In this document: piece by piece, positions 13,466-25,382 of the stretch
Layout of the letters: every line of letters starts with the position of its first letter
How positions within the stretch are numbered: the first letter of the stretch is position 1
Assembly (NCBI RefSeq): GCF_901709675.1
Contig: NC_051095.1
Coordinates: 865,001-929,000 of the forward strand
Length of the DNA stretch: 64,000 bases
DNA from: Syngnathus acus
Taxonomy: Eukaryota > Chordata > Actinopteri > Syngnathiformes > Syngnathidae
Reading direction: 5' to 3'
Notes under the pieces: model-generated
Seen by the model: the letters and a program-made list of their open reading frames with translations, nothing else
Told to the model about the DNA's origin: nothing
The model's database searches: none
Made by a program: the position numbers and the translations under genes

Positions 13466-16337
13466 CTTCGTTGAGGTGTCAAGACGGCTGTGAAACTGTG
13501 AGCCATTTCGGCTGCCTTATGCTCTACACCACTCACCAAAAGTTTGGGATGTTGAGCTTTAAGGTGAAGTTTGTGCTTGGAGATAAAACGCACTAGACTT
13601 TCAAATGCACCTGCAACCAGAAATGTCCAGCTCTCAACTGTAAAAAAAAAAAGAAGAAGAAAAAGCACCAACATGAGTCCTCTTCCACTTATGCTTCATA
13701 TTTTGACACAGTCAAAGGCAAGCCTGAACAATGTATGGGCAAAAAAGTGAGTAACTGACACCTTGCTTAAAAATGTGTACGCAAGATGATGACAAAGCAC
13801 TACTTTTGTCTAGGTTCCTCAGCTCACTAAACCACCTGGCCTTTTAGCATCAAGATGCCACAAGATCAAACTTTTGTCATGTTCGCGGGCCGCATCTGAA
13901 GAGGTCTTCAAGACTGTGACCCTGCGCTGGCCGGACCCAAAACACGTCCGACTCGCCCACCCAAGGGATCATTGCGGCGGCGTAAGGTCACGAGAGATGC
14001 CGAGGACACAACGAAAGGTCAGTGCCGTGTGTGGACTGATTGTCAAGGAGGTATAGCGCAATTGTTGCCGATTATTGACGTGTGATTTTTTTTGTTCAAC
14101 ATCTAACTGCAATGTAAAGGCGAAGCATCTGGACGTGCCAGTTCACAGCATCCACTTGAGCGTGAAGCAAACGTTTAAAAATGATGCACGAAAACGCAGC
14201 CCCCGCCCCGCCGCTTACGTGGCAGAGCCTTCTTTTAGTATCCAGGTCAGAGAGCATCGGCCCGGCTCCGGTTCAACAGCGGGGCAGCGCTCTGCAAAAC
14301 GCCATTTGTCTTATGACACGCAGCGCACGGTGCCGGGAGTCTTGACGTGACGTCATCATGTGTGCGGCCAACAAAGCCGCTAGCAAATCAGATTTGGAGG
14401 TGCTGACTTCCTCCTCGGCCGAGAAGGCTCTTGTCGGAATCGAAACCCACAGATCCCTCCAGACATATTTGGAGCTTTTGTTGCGACCAACCAATCGGCA
14501 GATTGGATCGCCGTGGCGATACGTGAAGCGAGGGGTCGGCCGGGGCGACCGGGCCGAGAATCCGCCTCAGCTCGCTCCGCGGGTTGGGCGTGACGGAGCT
14601 ATTTCCGCTGATGTTAATTTGCTCCGTGTTAGCTGGGCGGTTCACAGCTCGGTCAGCCCTCCCCGATACGACACCGCCGCTTGCATCAGTAAAGGTTCTC
14701 CCGTCACATCGCATTTAGGTCGAGATGCCGCTGAACTGTGAATGCACCGCGCGCGGGGACCCGGCTGCCCCGCGGCTTCCGGGTCCTGGAGTCCTTCGAT
14801 TTCACCAGGAACGGCGTTCAATCTCATTTTGCAGATTTATTTCCTTCTGCCTCTTCCGAGATGCCTTTCGCTGAAGCAATAGTAGAGATTGAGATTTTCC
14901 AAAAAAGTAGCACAAAAAGGATTTGTTTTTTTTTTACAAATGGAGTACAACGTCGAATTATGAACTTAATAGCTTATGTGAGCCCACATGGAAATGAATG
15001 TAAATGCAGTCCTTCAAAGGCGTCCTTTGCTCCAACACTATGAATAATTTATTCCATGGTTCACAAGCACCCCGATTGTCGTCATAATTAGCGCTAGCTA
15101 GCAGCAGAATGAAATGCTCCCCAAACGACAATGGTTATCTCTGACCGCACCAGGAAATGAAGGAAATACTGAAAGCCGAGTGTGACCTTTTTCCCCTCCA
15201 TCTGAAGACATCAGGGGCGACTTCATGTCAATTTGTCACCTTTCACTGAATCGTGTTGAAGTGTGCGCGCGCGTTGTAAACGGAGGTCAGCTAAGCCAAC
15301 GCCATCAGCGGGTCACGTCCGTCCCGCCGCTTTGCCTCCGTAAGACGGCTCGGACGCTGCACGAGCTTGTTGCTATGAAATCGAAAAACTTCATTTGACA
15401 GTCCTCTTTGGCCTGCCATTTCAAATGGATGGAACATACACACTTGGCAGGTGCTGCTAAAGGGGTTAGCGCTGCCACACACAAGGTCACACAAGGTCAA
15501 GGTCACTTGTTTGCTCGTCAAATATTTGCTTTACTTGTGAGATTTTTGGGGATTTTCTTAAAGAGAGAGAGGCACAAGCTGAAAACATCTCACGGGAGTT
15601 TTGTTTTCACGAGTAGTGCGGTGACTTTTTATTTTTCCTTTTTCAAGCAAAGCATGGCTATTTATAATATTTTGATAGAATTGAAATTCAGATTTTAAAA
15701 AGTGAGGAAAAGTGCTTCTGAAAATGGATTCTTAAATAAATGGCAAATTTTCCTGCCTCAATTTAATATATATATATTTATTTATTTATTTATTAGGCGC
15801 AGCCCGTGTGAAATTGTCGCTCTATCCGAGCAGATTGAGAGAAAGGTTGTCGACGTCTTCTTTTAGGTTGTTGCCCGCGGTTGCCATGACAACAAGGGCA
15901 GATGTGGCAAGCGCTGGCACAGATGAACTCTTGACTCCTGTAGCAGCAGTAATGGATATGGATTGGCGCGTGTTGTATCGTACGGGCTTATTGTCGCTAA
16001 CGCAGCTCGGCACACGTGTGCATTTTTTATGATGTCATGCTCGCTGGAAAGAGCTGATTTGGCGCAGCTGCTTCCAGGCAAAGAGCACACGTACAGTCAA
16101 ATGACATTATCTTGAACGCTGCCTTGCTAACGTTCAACCATCCCCCTCCGATGACCGGGATTTCTCATTTTTCTTGTGGGCCACGTCGGGGTTATGACTT
16201 AAATAGAAAGGAATGGGAGGATATTATCACGTGCACGCAACAGAAAAGTCCAACCATTTTCTCATTTGTTTTGATATTAGGATGATAACAAAAAAAGTTT
16301 CAATATCTCACCGTTTTGGTATTTTAACAGGAATTGA

Positions 16338-16412
16338 CACATGCCACCTAAAATGATGTGGCGGGCCGAATCTGGGCCCCCCCCCGGGCCTTGAGTTTGA
16401 CACCTGTGTGGA
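16338..16412 (-). repeat. Dispersed repeat of the GGCCCGCCACATCAT family, fragment
   Basis: The core here, ATGATGTGGCGGGCC followed by GGGCCTTGAGTTTGACACC, is the reverse complement of the family seen at 20556, 42441 and 51478 and recurs at 59640. These are copies of a nonautonomous repeat common in fish genomes. Only the terminal part is present at this site. Confidence 0.65.
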
Positions 16413-17657
16413 CACGCCTCTGTAACATCACCTGGACATGAGGACTACTTTGAGATTGGTAGACTGAGATGGTGAGCCCCCTTTTTAACAACTCCAGGGT
16501 GAATCTCAGAGACTTAAGTCTCCAGCTTGGCCCGGAGATACCTCGAGACCAGTTGAACGGAGAAAGTCTTTGCTTCCCTCCGCAGCCTGACCCCGGGAAA
16601 TCAGCATTAAAAAATGGATCGACGTGAGTAAGTTCATCTTAAGCAGTTGAATCTGTACTTTGTTGCCCAACTACTATCTGAGAGCGTGAGACTTTTCCTC
16701 TGTTGCACAAATCAAGTTCCAGATGGGAAAAGCGGAGACGAGCACAAGACAATCGTATTCATGACCCCGTGTAATTAATATTTCATCTTTCATCTTCTCC
16801 TCACCTCTGCCCATCCAACTTTGATGAAGGTAACGGAGCCAATGCGGGATATTGTTTTTGGCTAGCTGCCGTACGCTGAACCCTCGACCCCGGCCGTCGG
16901 GCATCGGGACAAACCGTGGAGCGAAACACGATGATGCGCGCCGACTCGCTGACCCTGTTCTCTGCTCACGTTCGCTCCCCTCCAGCCCCCGCAGGCATCT
17001 GCCACCATGAGCTGATCAGAGGACGCTCGGCTAGGACGTCAAATGCTCATCGTACGACATGACCTCCGGATGAACCCCCCCCCCCCCCCTTCCCGTCACG
17101 GAGCACGGCCGAGATGGAAAAGCTCAACGTTGCTCAGGCTCACTCACAACCTTGTCAGGAGCCTTCGACACGTGCCGTCATGTGGGCGGGGTTCCTTTTC
17201 ATGCTTCCTGCCCATCCGTCTGTCCTCGAGGTTCCCGTGGAATGGCAATGTGGGAAATTGCAAAGGACTTCTTCACACTTCCAGTTCAAAGCAGTCACGC
17301 TCGAAATATGCCCAGGACCTTCCGGATGAGAGGTCGCGACTTTGCCGCATGGTAACAAATGCTGTTTTATTCATGTTAGCATGTTGCTGTCTTTGTTCCT
17401 TCAGATAGCTTACTGAATAAATAACATCTATAGATATGTCTTTATTATTCATTTGGCAGCAAAGTAACAGATCAAAGCGGGGGAGAAAAGAGATGTTATT
17501 ACTCATTCAGCCATCCTTCCATTTTCTCAACCGCTTTGCCTCGCATCATATTTTTCGGAGAAAACACAGTGTGGAGGGAAGGCGCTTCATTTTGTCTCGA
17601 TCTGTTCTTCTTTGTAACTAATTCATCTTCGGTGAAGGATTTTCAAAGTGCTACGTG

Positions 17658-17672
17658 GGCGCCCTCTAGTGG
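17658..17672 (-). promoter_or_regulatory. CTCF-like motif (15/15)
   Basis: The minus strand reads CCACTAGAGGGCGCC, a perfect fit to CCASYAGRKGGCRSY. It lies in a gene-free region between tex261 and f13a1. A match predicts possible binding and says nothing about occupancy. Confidence 0.55.
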
Positions 17673-18479
17673 GACATGAAAAAAAACACCTAATTGAATA
17701 TCCCTTGGTGATAGGCAAATGAAGCTTCAAATTTGCTTCATGAACCAGTTGTATTTTTGACTCCTGTGGACGACACTGTGACTTGATACAAAGAGTTTTA
17801 AGAAAGGAGTTTACTCTCAATCCAATTTTGAACAGAGTGCCATCTTAAGAAGTCAGAAAAATTCAACAACTGCTTCATGAAGCAAATTTGAAGCTTCACT
17901 TTCCCCTCACAGACACAGTTCAGTTGTAATGTAATTTAACCACAATTCATTTATAGACCTTTTTAATTATTTCGACAATAATTTTCTATACATTTTAATG
18001 TTACACAACAATACCATCAATCATTTGTTTTTTTAACAGTCTTTCAGTCGGCCATCTTGATTTATTCTAATTATTTTGGGGTTACTGCGCCATTGTATTG
18101 ACCTTTATCTTTTGGCTTTTTTTGACGTCTTAGTGGTGAAATAGTCTCTGAACTGGCTCATAAAAGTGCAAGGTTGATTTGCAACACACCCCGACAGCCG
18201 CTCCGCTCCGCTCCGTCAGCCAATAGTCTCAGTCGCTGCCAGACGCTCCACCAATGGGCTGCTGCCAGTCCTCGGGGGTGGGGGATCTCATTAGCTAGAT
18301 TCCAGGACCTGGCTCTGGCCCACTGGACGCACTCAGCCGGAAAGGATGACGTCCAGAGGGGGATTTATCATCTGCAGGGTTTCGCTGCCTTTTCAGGAAC
18401 AGCCAAGGCCAGAAAACGCTCAAGCATGAAGCTGAGGCTATTTGCAAAAGCTATCTGATGATTTGGACTTACATCATGA

Positions 18480-18480
<1 letters not shown>

Positions 18481-18519
<39 letters not shown>
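18481..18519. repeat. (GGCT)n microsatellite
   Basis: About nine uninterrupted GGCT units in noncoding DNA. On the minus strand they translate as repeated ASQP, which is not a gene signal. Confidence 0.9.
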
Positions 18520-18820
18520 CACCATGTACGCTTCCAAAAATAATATCTCATAATCTGACCAGGAGTTTTCAAAATAATCTTTTTTTTTTGTGTGTGTGCC
18601 TCTGTTCACCTGAAAAGGCCAATTTGCATATTTTAATTTTCTTTTTCCTGTTGGGCTGTCATGGCTGGCAAGGCCTTCTCTGCTCTCCCAAATAACAAGC
18701 ACCGACCTCGATTTAATTCTGATATTTATTCCATGAAATTATGATATTTTACATGCCACAATATTTGAGTCATTTGAACAGCCCAGGCTGTTTATGTGAC
18801 ACTTAAATTGGAAGGACGCG

Positions 18821-19286
18821 CCTTCAGTTCTGCCATGTTGTTAGCGATGACATTGGCTAGCAAGCGCTAGCTACGCGGTGGCCGTGAAGTGCGCCGCAAT
18901 TACACTTCTTGTCCCTTGTTTAATGTGTTGTCTGTGTTTTAGTTAAGCTTGACAGAATTTTAATTTTCAAACAAGAGCCAAGGATTTTTTTTTTTGTGGG
19001 CAACATCAAACAACACAAACGACTACTCTGGCATGCTAATGTAAACATTCGCTAGCAAGCGCTAGCTACACGCCTTCAGTTCTGCCATGTTGTTAGCGAT
19101 GACATTGGCTAGCAAGCGCTAGCTACGCGGTGGCCGTGAAGCGCGCCGCAATTACACTTCTTGTCCCTTGTTTAATGTGTTGTCTGTGTTTTAGTTAAGC
19201 TTGAGAGAATTTTCATTTTCAAACAAGAGCCAAGGATTTTTTTTTTTTGCGGGCAACATAAAACGACACAAAGGACTACTCTGGCA
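18821..19286. repeat. 252-bp tandem duplication
   Basis: The sequence starting CCTTCAGTTCTGCCATGTTG at 18821 repeats at 19073 with a constant 252-base offset through GACTACTCTGGCA (19021 and 19273). The second copy diverges after about 19286, so it is incomplete. Each copy contains the near-palindrome GCTAGCAAGCGCTAGC, which also occurs a third time at the junction near 19052. The copies differ by only a few substitutions. Confidence 0.92.
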
Positions 19287-20555
19287 GGCTAGCGTTGAGT
19301 TTACCACCTGTGCTCTTAAGGATGACCGGACAAACGTGACCAACATTTTTTATTTTAGCTTGAAAAACACACCTCATAGGTGTATGGACGTGCGTTTGCG
19401 GGCTTCCAGAGGCCACCAAAGTCCAAAGGCACTTGAGTGGGTTCATGTCAATGTCGCAAGCAGGTTACACCGGCTAATGCGACCTAAATGTTGCCTCTGG
19501 GCGCCGGGTAAGGCAGCTCCTCACGGCCCATCGACTTTGATGGACCACCCCCCTTGAAGAACCAGCGCTGACCTTTATAGTTTCCAGTGTGGTGGGAGCC
19601 TTTTTAGTATGAGTGCAACACAGGCTCCCTCTAGCGGCATGCAAAAGAGTTGCATATTTATTTTTTATTTTTTTTTACTTAGATCAGGGGTTACAACTAA
19701 TCAAACATGTTAGAATGAATGAATAGCAAGTAAATAAGGGGAGCTCGTGTACATTTTGTAGTTCAATTCAGTAACATTAAGCACACTTTGTTTGAAATGA
19801 ACCCTTAGGCCTAATACGCTACTGTATCTTAATATTGGTGATGAGGATGGTTACATAGAGAGAAGAGAATGTTTTTCGGTGCTACTTGGTGGTGGTGGTG
19901 GGGGGGCAAACAAAATAGTGTTTTTATGGTGGCACAATGGATAATATCTTACAATTGAAACATGTTAGTTTTTTTTCCTCCCGCTGCGGCAACACTTAAA
20001 TTCCATTTGAAAAAAAAGAGGCCCCAGCCAGCATGCTAATTAGGGAGTCCAAAATAAACCTTCAAGCCACTCAAATATTAATGGAGGTGTTAAAGCAAAA
20101 TCACATTTATATGCTTCCCGGGTCAAAATGCTGGAAGCAGCGCGCATGGCTGGAAAGAGCATTATTCAAATGAGAGAAGACCGACTCTTAATAGAATCAG
20201 CCAAAGCCAGCATTATCTTGAGCTTGCGCGCGCTGCTCATTTGGAGACATGAAAATGCGGCCCGCATCTCGACTTTAAAAGGCTCCAAATGAATCAATCA
20301 GGGTGGTCGTGTTGCATTACTTTCAAGCCACGCTGGCACAAGCCACAATAGCAAACAAGCCATTTTGCCAACAAGATGTTCACTTTTTTTCATCACTTTG
20401 TTGCACCTATGTTTTTTGTTAGGAGCTTTCAGTTCAGCGAGTGAGCTAACGAGGACAAATCTACTCTCTGAAATAATGCGGCATGTTTTTTCCCCCTAAA
20501 CCACTAGCTATCTGGGTGGCTGTGGATTTTTAGCCCATTGGGTTACTATAGGTCA

Positions 20556-20760
20556 AGGGTTTCAAACTATGGCACGTGGGCCAAAATTTGGCCCGCAGTG
20601 TAATTATATTTGGCCCGCAAAGATAAATTGCATTGACTTTGTGTCAATACTTAAATTACAAATTGTCTCAAATCAAATCAAAATAGTGATGTTTCTAGCA
20701 ATTTTTATTACCATTCCTCTTTTTAAAACTTTGAACAGTTCTTAGTGGTCTCAAAACGAG
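20556..20760 (+). repeat. Dispersed repeat, GGCCCGCC family, diverged copy
   Basis: This copy starts GGTTTCAAACTATGGC, continues through TTGGCCCGCA and GCATTGACTTTG, and ends in the AT-rich block TTTCTAGCAATTTTTATTA. The same order of blocks occurs at 42441-42640 and 51478-51670. No coding capacity. Confidence 0.65.
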
Positions 20761-22077
20761 TTATTCATCAGTTTGTTGTGTCGCCAAGCTGGAGGTCCTC
20801 ACCATTTGGAGTTAATAAATAGTTAAGTTAATAAATAATAATGAACTCTTTTAAAAGACAGTTGAGGAAAAAACGACTCAAGTAAGGCGCAAAATACTAC
20901 AAAGAAAAAGTCGGTTTTTTTCTTTATGCACAAAGTTGGATTGTTTTGTACAAACAAAAAAAGTGACATGGATTTTTGTGTTGAAAGGAAAAAAGAAAAT
21001 TGGGTCGAATTGACCCGCGTTGTGGTCAGCCCCTTTTTGATCCATAAATGGGCTATTTTTGACCCGATTGTTTTTTTTACGTGCTATTTGTAACCACAGC
21101 TATATTGATTATCTGCTAGGCAATTTCTCTGTATCTTTAAGTCATCCTGATATAGTTCTTACTTTTATCCCTTCTTGGATTGGAAAATCTTGAGCCAACC
21201 TGCTGGGTCAACTCCTCAACCCAAATAAATATAAATAAGCAATTTTGCCCAATTTGGGTTACTTTTGGACCCAGCCGTTAGAAGAGTGCACGAATCATGC
21301 TCTTTGCAATCCGTCAAGAAATCATACGAGGACGTCATGATTGCCTTTCGATGTTGTTGTTTTCATTCAACACGGTCCTTCAAATACATCAACATGGATC
21401 TTTTCTTTAGAGAAGGACGCCCTGCCCGGGCTCTTTTCGACTCGAAGGAGGCGGCCTGTCAATTGCGCCTTAAAAAACCTAGCCTCCATGTTTGCAGCAC
21501 TCCCTAATTATCTGTGGAATGATTGCACACGAGTGATTTGGAACGTTGCAAAACTGCTGTCAAAAAGTGCATTTGGAGGAAGACGTGCGGCTCTTATCCA
21601 GGGTCATCATTTACTTGTCAGAGCACTGCTGCTCCAGGCGCGGACGAGTGGAGGCACCCCGCCGTGGTAATTGCAAGATGTTTTTTTTCCTCCCTTTTGT
21701 GCTCATCTCATGATAAAGGAAGAAACCATTTCATGCATGCCACTTCCGCCATGAAATCCAAGCGCACGTGTCGTAATATTTCCATCTAGCGGGCAGATGC
21801 GGAAGCTCTTTGCCGCCGCCAGCTCAGCGCTACCGTCAGTTATAACCTGATTTTGCGGTCTAATTTGTCTTTGTGTGCTTAATATACAGACTTTATGGCC
21901 GCAAATGAGTATTTCATGCATGCCACAGATAATGCGTGGCCACCATTTTTTTTTTAAAAACTCATTTCCATTCATAGAACACGACATACTACTTTCGTGT
22001 TAGTCATTCCGGCCGGAATTGGAGGACAATTTTGGCACCAACATTTCTGAAAGGTCACCATTTAATTGAGCTAATCA

Positions 22078-22430
22078 TGAGCCATCTCTTGCTTTTGACT
22101 CTGAAGCGCGAACGGCGTACATAATCAGGTGGCAAGCTGATGCCGAGTTGTGAGGGATCGGCGGCCATCTTACGTTGCCACTGTCTAAGCTCGCCTACAT
22201 CGACTTATCGGCGGTGTTTTCTCGTTATTTTCTGTTTCAACGGCACATTTAGTTGAGCCATCTCTTACTTTTGAGTCTGAAGCCCGGACGGCGTACATAA
22301 TCAGGTAGCTAGCTGATGCCGTGTTGTGACGCCACCGGGGTCCATCTTGCGTTGCCAATGTCTACGCTCGCCTACATTGATATGTCGGCGGTGTTTTCTC
22401 GTTATTATCAGTCTCAACAGCAAAAATGAA
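22078..22430. repeat. ~176-bp tandem duplication
   Basis: The block beginning GAGCCATCTCTT near 22079 repeats at about 22255 (offset 176-177). Shared landmarks are GGCGTACATAATCAGGT, CTCGCCTACAT and CGGCGGTGTTTTCTCGTTATT. The copies are clearly more diverged than those of the 252-bp duplication. Both carry a CCATCTT-type motif in the middle. Confidence 0.85.
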
Positions 22431-23330
22431 ACAATTTTTCCACTGGATTTCAGTGAAAACTCCATCAGATTTAATTGTCTACCTTGCCACTTGTAGAAAA
22501 GCTACAGTTTGCTTACTCAACTGTCCAGGGATGACAGAAGTATGATGAATATGTATTTTGTGTGCAGGTTTGACCTGAATTGTAATTCCTGGATACAAAT
22601 GAGCTTTTTTAGATTGGCTATTAATACTTTTAGATCTCTCACGTTGGGGCTTTTGTGTGTGTGTTTTTTTTTTCCTTTTCTTGCTTCCTCATCGGACAAC
22701 ATCAAGTCCCAAGATGCGTCGGTACACAAACTGTCGACTGCATCTACAAGCACGGCACTGCATGTGTTGTCACTCTCTTCATTTCCGCTTCACGCGAGCG
22801 CACGCAAGATGGGCCGGGCCCGTATTGGGATCTGCTGCGGATTAGCGTGATGGATTGCCCACCCGACCGACGAGTCGAGCGCCAAAGCGACGAGTCATGA
22901 AGGGAATCTTTTGCATTGTGGTCAGTGAAGTGGCTCACGGCCAAGAGAACCAACCATCACAGGTCACTGTAGATTTGTTTTCCATCATAGGAGCAGCAGA
23001 CCTCAGATTCCACACGTCCTTCTCAAAGTTGGACTGAGTTTCTTGAGTGACTGACGGGCCCCCTCCCCCTTCAGGGTCCTGCCCACCACTGCTACGCACA
23101 AGGAAAGCTACGTGGACTAACCATTTAAGCAGAAGTCTGTGAGGAGGTCAGGCACAAGCTTTCAATCCTTCACCAAGGTGCGTCCACACTCGAAGACACT
23201 TTGCGCAACGCTCTTGGTAAGAACCACTTTGCTCCGAAACGTGCCCGTTTTGTTTTGGAAAATGTCTGCATGTAATGTTGTTGTAATATGTCTTTGTGAG
23301 GATGTGTCACAATCATCTTTGCCTCCCGCA

Positions 23331-23690
23331 GAGGTAGGGGACTTGAGTCACGTGACTTGACACCAAAAAAACAACTTGACTTGCTATTTGTGAGCTTGGA
23401 CTAGAAATGCAGGACATTTTTCGTCATCCAATCACAGAGCAGGAGCGGACACATTCACGTCCTCGCATTGCCGGAGCTTGACATGATTTCACGTCACGTG
23501 TACGATAGCTGCAGTTTGCGCGACCGTTCACTTCCGATGACGCAATCGATCTCAAAAAGCAGAAATGCTGCAGCGACAACTGGCAACCGGAAGTCACGTT
23601 GCTTTGTTGAAATTCAGCTCAGACTTGCTTGACTTTTTTTTTTGGTGACTTGAGCATAAAGTAACTTACTTTTTGGTGAGTTTGTAGGAG
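23331..23690. mobile_element. Probable second hAT-like element, diverged
   Basis: It starts CAGAGGTAGGGGACTTGAGT, resembling the left end of the 12281 element, and contains further GACTTG blocks and AGTAACTTACTT near its right side. Its right terminus cannot be fixed, so the end coordinate is approximate. Confidence 0.35.
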
Positions 23691-23948
23691 GCTTCATTTG
23701 CGTTTGTGGGATTTGCGCGAGTGAGTCAGTGAGGATAATCGCGAGCACGTGCGTCACTGGAGTGAGCGCCAAGCCACGACTGTGGACGGCCAAGACCAAA
23801 AGAACATGGATGGCCCCGTCGTTTATGTCATCCCAAGCTCATTTCTTAGCAATCCTTAAAGCGTCCTCATACTTTTCCTGCCATGATGCGGTCTAAGCGA
23901 TGACATCACTGTCCTCTCTTGCAGGCCTCCCTCAGCGAGCGAAACGAC

Positions 23949-25027
23949 ATGTCTGACACCTCCGGTAGCGACCCGTCCACCGCCCTTCCCGCTCCCGCCG
24001 GGCCCCGCCTGAAGGTGAGCAGCCGAGGCCGCAGCGCAGGTCCCGCCGCCAACTCCAACTCGGACGAGTCCGACATCCCCGAGTTTGAGCTGTTCGGCGC
24101 CGTCGGGCCCAGAGGACTTCCGCCTTTGACCGGTGAGCTGCTGGCAAACTGCCAGTTGTTGCTAACGCAGCACTTTTTTTTTTTTTGCGACAGTTATCTG
24201 TACTTGTCCTAAATACGGAGGGTGGCTATTTTTGCCCGCGCAGCTTATCATGCCACAAACATGCCGGGCTTTGTGCATTTGATTGACAGGACACTTGACA
24301 GCCCGACGGACAGCCAAAGCTCTGTTCCGGCCAGACAGGCGCGCTTGGCAGCTGATAATTGTCACGGCTAATCGGAATCCAAGCGTTGAAGTCGGTTGTG
24401 CGTAGTCCCGCTTTATTTATAGCTTGTCACCGTTGACGTTTGATTTGACATTTCAGAAGTCGCGTAAAGCAGCATTGCTCGGTCATCGGTGCTCTTTTAT
24501 ATCGGAAGAATGTCATTTGATAGATTTCTCTATGATTAACATCGACACCAATAAAGCTACTGAAACCTAATGTTACCTAAATACTCTTCAATTTGAGTAA
24601 ATCTACTCTGAGCTAAAAGTTATCTATGTACTCAGAGATGTACACAAATATGTTGTACCTACTCTTAAATCGATGAAATACTCACTAAAATGTATCTAAA
24701 TAGTCCTGATGTATTCAAATACTTCTTGAAGTACCCATATTTGCTGTAATTGATAGGAAAATAAAACATGTCTTTGAAAAAGGATTCCGAATGAATAACA
24801 CTGAAGTCCAACTTGCAATTTGGATTTGAAACTTGTATTTGAAAAAGGATTCCAAATGAATAACCCTGAAGTCCAACTTGCAACTGAATAAATGTTTGGG
24901 AGACAAGTAAAATAAAATCCAAATGATAGAATTTTGTGATTTGCTGGTGTAGCATGACACCACTTGAAATTGATCTCATTTATTTAATTTTAAATTTTTT
25001 AATTTTACATATGCGTATATGTATGTA

Positions 25028-25083
<56 letters not shown>

Positions 25084-25342
25084 TATACACACCGTTGGGG
25101 GCAAGTGGGTGGAGACAATGACTATGTGTGTTGTTTGTGCAGAGTTTCTGGACATCTGGGACGTGGACATGATGAAGAGCCGAGACCAAGCCAACAAGAT
25201 TGAGCACCACACGGCCCCGTACAATAGCGATTATCTGATCATTCGTCGCGGGCAAGAGTTCCAAGTCAACATCACCTTTAACCGCCCGTATGAGCCAAAC
25301 AAGGACAAGTTTGCCGTGGAGTTTGTTATCGGTGAGCCTACG

Positions 25343-25382
<40 letters not shown>

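Larger units (their letters stand above)
11776..23948. other. Gene-poor region between tex261 and f13a1
   Basis: Beyond the tex261 3' UTR I see no convincing coding exon. The stretch contains a hAT-like element (12281-12551), a related copy near 23330, a GA microsatellite at 13438-13462, a GGCT array at 18481-18519, two tandem duplications (18821-19286 and 22078-22430), two copies of a dispersed GGCCCGCC-containing repeat (16338-16412 and 20556-20760) and a strong CTCF motif at 17658-17672. The noncoding first exon expected for factor XIII A genes should lie in the right part, but I cannot place it. Confidence 0.55.

Noticed and set aside
14358-14741. 127-codon GC-rich open frame
   Set aside because: No homology seen and an antisense frame of similar length; treated as chance.
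18481-18519. Regular short repeats that might look CRISPR-like
   Set aside because: Pure GGCT tetranucleotide slippage without spacers, in a vertebrate genome.
19619-19640. Further CTCF-like sites (here and near 13061 and 9905)
   Set aside because: Two or three mismatches to the core at each, so not strong enough to add to the orientation argument.
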